DNA of 64,000 bases from the NCBI GenBank assembly GCA_020633075.1, contig JACKEI010000004.1:321891-385890 (forward strand), written 5' to 3'. Every line of letters starts with the position of its first letter. Positions within the stretch are counted from its first letter, which is position 1. The notes under the pieces were generated by a model that was not told the DNA's origin, did no database searches, and worked only from the letters and a program-made list of their open reading frames with translations. A program made the position numbers and the translations under genes. This document shows, piece by piece, positions 60,007 through 64,000 of this stretch. The stretch comes from Sandaracinaceae bacterium (GTDB taxonomy: Bacteria > Myxococcota_A > Polyangia > Polyangiales > Houyiibacteriaceae).

Positions 60007-62121
60007 CTACGCGAACAGGCGGTCGAGGGCCAGGAGGTCGTCGGCTGGGTCGTGGCCGAGCGTGTCGGGGAGCATCAGCAGCGCCCGACCTGTCCCTACC
60101 CAGGCGTGCTGAGCGTCGACGCGCCCGTGGGCCAGGCCACGCTCGTGCAGCGCCGCGAGCGCGCTGCGCAGCTCTCCCTTCACGCGCGTGCGGCGCTCGG
60201 GCGCGAGCTGCGCCTCGGAGAGAGGCACCGCCCGTGGCCACTCCAGGAGCGCCTCGCCGCGCTCGAGGTCGACGTCGAACACGGCCTGCACGTGCGGGTG
60301 GTCGGCCTCGGCCAGGGCCACCAGCTCGCGGGCGCGCCCGGCGTCCACGGACACGATCTGGACCTCGCGCTGGAGCAGCGTGTCGCGGTGCAGCGCCGGC
60401 ACGCCCGGGGGCTGCCAGGGCTGCTTCCGCGCCTGCTCGTCTGCCGTCAGCGGCACGAAACGGGCGGGGGACGTCGTCGCTTCGGGCGGGGACACGGGGG
60501 CCTCGGCGCGCGGTGTGGCCGGGCGCGCACCAGGCGCCGCCACGGAGAGCGCGTCGTGCTCGGGGTCCAGCCAGCGGAGCTCGGCCAGGCGCTCGTGCAG
60601 CGCGTTGGCGTCCGCTATGCGCTCGCTCGGGTCCTTGCGCAGCAGCGCGTCGACGAGCGCGTCGAAGTGCGTGCCCAAGATGGGCGCGCGCTCCGAGACG
60701 CGGGGCGGGGCTTCACTCAGGTGCTGCGTGACGAAGTCCGGCCCCGTGAAGGGGAGGCCCCCCGTGAGCATCTGGAAGGCCACGACCCCGAGCGCATACA
60801 GGTCCGTGGCCGCGCTCGGCTGGCCTCCGCCGGTGACCTGCTCCGGGGCCATGTAGGCGAGGGTGCCCACCATGGCGGAGGTCAGCGTGGCGCTCAGGTC
60901 CGCCAGGTGCGACGCGCCGAAGTCGCCCAGCTTGACCTCGCCGGTGGCGCCGAAGAAGACGTTGGCGGGCTTCACGTCACGGTGCGTGATCCCCCGCTGG
61001 TGCACGGCGCCGAGCGCGGCGGTCAGCGAGCGCAGCACGTGCGCCACCACCTCGAGCGGCAGGCGCTGGCCGGCAGGCTGCAGCCGGCTCTCGAGGGTCC
61101 CGCCGGCCATCAGCTCCATGACCAGGAAGGGCCCGCTCGGGTGGAACTCCAGCACGCGCACGATGTTCGGGTGGTCGAGCGCCGTGGCGATGCGCGCCTC
61201 CCGCGCGAAGCGGGCGTAGGCGTCGCGGCCGCGCTCGCCGCCGCCTACCGTCAACACCTTCACCGCCACGTCACGGTCGTAGAAGGTGTCACGCGCGCGC
61301 AGCACGCGCCCGGTCGCGCCCGCCCCGAGCGTCTCGAGGGGCTGATAGCGGCCCGCCAGGAGCTCTGCGCGCACGCTCTCCCGCTGCAGGGCCACGAGGC
61401 CTTCGCCGTGCCCGTAGGTGCGCTCGAGGTAGTCGCGCACGCTCACCGGGACGTCTGGGTCGTGCGCGCGCAGCCGCTCGAGGCAGCGCCCGGCGGCCTC
61501 GTCCATCTGCAGCGCGGCGAAGCAGGCCACCATCATGCGCAGCGCCCCGGCGGCCTGCTCGGGGTCGGCCTCGGCGCGCTGCAGCGCCGCCACGGCAGGC
61601 TTGTAGCGGCCGAAGCTCGCCAAGATGCGGGCCAACCGCAGCGCGGCGCGTGCGTCCTCGGGGGCTTCCTTGATGCGCAGCTCGTAGAGCTTGCCGGCCT
61701 CGCGGTAGGCGCCCAGCGCCTCGTGGCAGCGCGCCGCGTCGAACAGCTCGCCCGCCGCGACGAAGGCCTCGGCCGCACCGGGCAGGTCGCCCGCGGCCTC
61801 GAGCAGCCGCGCCGCGTCGTGGTGCCGTCCGCGGCTGCGCGCGTGCTCCGCGGCCGCGCTGGCGTGCACGTCGTCCCCGAGCAGCGCTTCCAGGGCGCGC
61901 GCGATGCTGGCGGCGTCGTTGGACGAGACGGCGTACCGATACGCAAGCGCGGGCTCGCCTGCGCGCTCCGCCGCCGCGCGCGCGGCCTCCCAGTCCCAGA
62001 CCTCGGCGTAGAGCTCCGCGGCGCGCAGGGCGTTCCCGCTGCTGAGCGCCAGCTGCGCAGCGGCGCGGTGCTCGCCTTTCCGCGCGAGCGCCGCGATGCG
62101 GTCGTCGTGGCCGTCGGTCAC
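60007..62121 (-). CDS. TPR-Ser/Thr kinase with C-terminal pseudokinase-like domain
   Basis: The product is 704 residues from the GTG at 62121. Residues of about 1-215 are helical TPR-like repeats (GEHRAAAQLALSSGNALRAA, LGAYREAGKLYELRIKEAP). An intact Hanks kinase spans about 259-525: glycine loop LGAGATGRV (265-273), Lys288 in AVKVL, HRDVKPAN (380-387), DFG (400-402) and MAPEQ. The last 130 residues look like the end of a second kinase: HPHVQAVFDVDLERGEALLE, then RSALAALHERGLAHGRVDAQ, where HRD and the Asn of the loop are lost (HGRVDAQHA). No transmembrane helix, so it is cytoplasmic. Confidence 0.85.
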   Translation of the reverse strand: MTDGHDDRIAALARKGEHRAAAQLALSSGNALRAAELYAEVWDWEAARAAAERAGEPALAYRYAVSSNDAASIARALEALLGDDVHASAAAEHARSRGRHHDAARLLEAAGDLPGAAEAFVAAGELFDAARCHEALGAYREAGKLYELRIKEAPEDARAALRLARILASFGRYKPAVAALQRAEADPEQAAGALRMMVACFAALQMDEAAGRCLERLRAHDPDVPVSVRDYLERTYGHGEGLVALQRESVRAELLAGRYQPLETLGAGATGRVLRARDTFYDRDVAVKVLTVGGGERGRDAYARFAREARIATALDHPNIVRVLEFHPSGPFLVMELMAGGTLESRLQPAGQRLPLEVVAHVLRSLTAALGAVHQRGITHRDVKPANVFFGATGEVKLGDFGASHLADLSATLTSAMVGTLAYMAPEQVTGGGQPSAATDLYALGVVAFQMLTGGLPFTGPDFVTQHLSEAPPRVSERAPILGTHFDALVDALLRKDPSERIADANALHERLAELRWLDPEHDALSVAAPGARPATPRAEAPVSPPEATTSPARFVPLTADEQARKQPWQPPGVPALHRDTLLQREVQIVSVDAGRARELVALAEADHPHVQAVFDVDLERGEALLEWPRAVPLSEAQLAPERRTRVKGELRSALAALHERGLAHGRVDAQHAWVGTGRALLMLPDTLGHDPADDLLALDRLFA

Positions 62122-62167
62122 GGAGCCGAGTGTAGCGCGCAGCGTCGCGCGACGGGGCAGCTTGCGC

Positions 62168-63118
62168 TCACCGGTGGGGCGCGACGACAGGCACGGCGGC
62201 GTCGGCTCGCTCCGAGGCGCCAGCGCCCTCGGCGCCGGGAGGACCGCCGTCTTCGCCCGCCTCGAGGGGGTCGCTCTCCTCGCCGTCGGCTTGGTCGGCT
62301 GCGTCTTCCACGGCACGCTCGCCGCGCGCGCGCGCCGCTCGGTCTGCGCGCGCGGCCTCGCTGCGGCGCACCTGACGCTCGCGCGAGCGCGCGCCCGGGG
62401 CGGAGTGGTCCACCCAGAAGTAGCTGCGCGTGCGCACGTCCACGTGTACGAAGCCGCTCTGCGGGTACTCCCCTACCCCGGTGTGCCCGAAGCTCCGCGC
62501 GAAGCGCGCGAGCTGCGCGTTGCTCACCCCGGGCGCGACGATGTCCATGGCGCGCCCCTGGCTGTGGCGGCTGGTGCTGCGCGTGTCGCGGTAGCCGCTG
62601 ATGAGCCACAGGTACGGCACGCGGAACTCCCGCACGATGCGGTACGCCCGCTCGACCAGCGCGGGGTGCACGTCGTGCGTGAGCGTGTCGCGGTAGGTGA
62701 AGGCCTTGCGCGCGGCGCGCAGCTGATACGCCGAGAAGGCCCCGGTCGCATCAGGCACCAGCGCGTACTCGCCCGGGTAGCGCACCGGACGAAAGACCAG
62801 CGGCGGCGGCGTCTGCTGCGCCCAGCTCTCCACCGCCTCGGGCGCGGGGCGGCGGTGCCAGCGCACCACCTGTCGGCGATACGCGGCGGTCACGCGCGGC
62901 GGCGGCGTGCGACGTCCCCGCCGGGAGCTCGCGCTCATCCGCGACGGACTCCGCATCGAGCTCTGGCGCCCGTGACCGCGGCTGCTGCTCCGCATGGAGC
63001 TCGACGAGCGGCGCTGCGCCTCCGCCTCCTCGTGCAGCCCGTCGAACGCGCCGCCAGCGACACCGACCAGGGCCAGCGCCAGCGACACCGGCGCGAGCAG
63101 ACGGCGGACACGAGGCAT
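62168..63118 (-). CDS. YcbK/DUF882-type peptidase M15-like exported protein
   Basis: The product is 316 residues from the ATG at 63118. A signal peptide is followed by a Ser/Arg-rich low-complexity region (about 40-85). The C-terminal core (about 155-255) has LISGYRDTRSTSRHSQGRAM and FVHVDVRTRSYFWVDH, with His, Asp and His zinc ligands like the M15/DUF882 family that trims peptidoglycan or murein-linked chains. The tail is Ala/Glu/Arg-rich. It lies 46 bp upstream of the TPR-kinase start. Confidence 0.83.
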   Translation of the reverse strand: MPRVRRLLAPVSLALALVGVAGGAFDGLHEEAEAQRRSSSSMRSSSRGHGRQSSMRSPSRMSASSRRGRRTPPPRVTAAYRRQVVRWHRRPAPEAVESWAQQTPPPLVFRPVRYPGEYALVPDATGAFSAYQLRAARKAFTYRDTLTHDVHPALVERAYRIVREFRVPYLWLISGYRDTRSTSRHSQGRAMDIVAPGVSNAQLARFARSFGHTGVGEYPQSGFVHVDVRTRSYFWVDHSAPGARSRERQVRRSEAARADRAARARGERAVEDAADQADGEESDPLEAGEDGGPPGAEGAGASERADAAVPVVAPHR

Positions 63119-63187
63119 GCCCGCATGATGTCGCACCCCTGCGCGCGAGGCGAGCGCTGCGTGTGCGCTCCGGCGCTGCGGCGTACA

Positions 63188-64000
63188 TCAGCGTTCGGGG
63201 TCAGGCTCTGCGGCGCGAGCGTCTTGCGCCGCGGCCTGCGCCACGCGAGCCTCCTCGGCAGCGGCACGTTCGGTGGCGGCACGCTCTGCGGCGGCACGCT
63301 CTGCGGCGGCACGCTCTGCGGCGGCACGCTCTGCGGCGCGCGTCTCTTCTTCTGCGCGCAGCAGCGCGACCCGCGCCGCCTCCTGCTCCGCCTCGGTCTT
63401 GGAGCGCCCTTCACCGGCCGCGTAGTCCTCGTCTCCCAGCTGCAGCGAGACGCGAAAGCTGCGCGCGTGGTCGGGCCCCTCCATCTCCAGCAGCTCGTAG
63501 CGGGGCGTGACCGAGCGGTGCCGCTGGGCCCACTCCTGGAAGGTGGTCTTGTGGTCGCGCTCGCCGCGTGTGTCGCCCACGCGCGGTCCCAGCAGGCGCT
63601 TCACCAGCGCGGCTGCGGCCTCGAAGCCCGCGTCCTGGTGCACTGCCCCGACCAGCGCCTCGACCCCGCTCGCCAGGAGGCGAGGCTTGCGCCGGCCACC
63701 GCTGCGCTCCTCACCGCGTCCCAGTAGCAGCGCCGCGCCCAGGTCCAGGGTGTCGGCGACCTCGGCCAGGCCCGCCTCGCACACCAGCTCGGCGCGCCGC
63801 CGCGTGAGCTCACCCTCGCGCACGTCGGGCAGGCGCTCGAAGAGCATGGCCGTCACAGCGGCCCCCAGGATGGAGTCCCCCAGGAACTCCAAGCGCTCGT
63901 TGTGGCGCGGCGCCTGTTGTTTACGCTCGTTGTGGTACGAGCGGTGCGTCAGCGCTTCGTCCAGCAGCGCGCGGTCACGGAAGCTGTGACCCAGGCGGCG
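63188..64000 (-). CDS. rnc: Ribonuclease III (start beyond window)
   Basis: At least 271 residues are in the window; the N terminus lies beyond 64000. The catalytic signature NERLEFLGDSILG is complete, preceded by LTHRSYHNERKQ. A double-stranded RNA-binding domain follows (TTFQEWAQRH, then AGEGRSKTEAEQEAARVAL). After it an unusual Ala/Glu/Arg tail of about 45 residues is encoded by 15-bp repeats. The enzyme cuts double-stranded RNA in rRNA and mRNA processing. The next minus-strand gene, DUF882-like, starts 70 bp downstream. Confidence 0.95.
   Translation of the reverse strand, partial: RRLGHSFRDRALLDEALTHRSYHNERKQQAPRHNERLEFLGDSILGAAVTAMLFERLPDVREGELTRRRAELVCEAGLAEVADTLDLGAALLLGRGEERSGGRRKPRLLASGVEALVGAVHQDAGFEAAAALVKRLLGPRVGDTRGERDHKTTFQEWAQRHRSVTPRYELLEMEGPDHARSFRVSLQLGDEDYAAGEGRSKTEAEQEAARVALLRAEEETRAAERAAAERAAAERAAAERAATERAAAEEARVAQAAAQDARAAEPDPER
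63261..63340. repeat. 15-bp tandem repeat in the tail of rnc
   Basis: About five units of GCGGCACGCTCTGCG (minus-strand codons for ERAAA). The array encodes the Ala/Glu/Arg-rich tail that follows the RNA-binding domain. Unit number may vary among relatives by slippage. Confidence 0.8.

Noticed and set aside
59905..62601. Open frame of about 900 codons on the plus strand opposite the TPR-kinase
   Set aside because: This is an antisense shadow in very GC-rich DNA; the kinase motifs on the minus strand are decisive.

Overview
The window is about 64 kb of very GC-rich DNA with dense coding and many ATGA/GTGA start-stop overlaps. Eukaryote-like Ser/Thr kinases, PEGA-domain proteins, Cys-rich (DUF4215-type) lipoproteins, a Kazal-domain lipoprotein and a non-canonical enhancer-binding protein together point to a predatory or social member of the Myxococcota (Polyangiales/Sandaracinaceae-like). 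That assignment is an inference from gene content. No rRNA, tRNA or CRISPR array was seen.

Positions 1-21,000 are an accessory, surface and signalling region. A two-gene lipoprotein cassette occurs twice in opposite orientation (1227-4294 minus, 11597-14652 plus), and both copies keep the GTG start and the ATGA overlap. An alpha/beta-hydrolase paralogue also occurs twice (1-581 and 19609-20406), and the first copy has lost its nucleophile. Between them lie an enhancer-binding protein with a destroyed GAFTGA loop, a kinase-PEGA-PEGA operon (9917 down to 5906), a frameshifted unknown gene, a 1343-residue Cys-rich/beta-propeller-repeat lipoprotein and two small LuxR-type regulators. C-rich/G-rich palindromes sit about 93-96 bp upstream of several start codons and may mark a shared regulon.

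At 21,280-23,649 a TPR/membrane protein gene is split by an ISKra4-like insertion sequence with 20-bp inverted repeats and an 8-bp target duplication. Removing the element restores the reading frame exactly. Next come a dihaem cytochrome c lipoprotein, a Kazal lipoprotein with a hexanucleotide microsatellite upstream, and a 312-bp inverted-repeat element.

Positions 25,683-45,722 look like an unusual lipid or acyl-derived biosynthetic locus. It has four different carboxylate-activating enzymes (FAAL-like, PaaK-like, GH3-like and a short AMP-ligase), two acyl carrier proteins, a FabH-like ketosynthase, a haem-oxygenase-like diiron protein, an SDR, an alpha/beta hydrolase, a complete acyl-CoA carboxylase (CT, BC, BCCP), an acyl-CoA dehydrogenase, a methyltransferase-like membrane protein, a left-handed beta-helix protein and an MFS carrier. 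The sequence does not allow a product to be named. This is the best candidate here for an undescribed system.

From 45,728 to the end the content is mostly housekeeping or widely distributed: FmdB-type zinc ribbon, PspA, YbjN-like protein, GTP cyclohydrolase II, an FCP1-like phosphatase, a DUF4331 pair with a TPR protein, an ECF sigma factor with a ChrR-like cupin, ribosomal protein L33, an AmpG-like permease with a flavin amine oxidase, a TPR/kinase/pseudokinase fusion, a YcbK/DUF882 protein and the 3' part of rnc.
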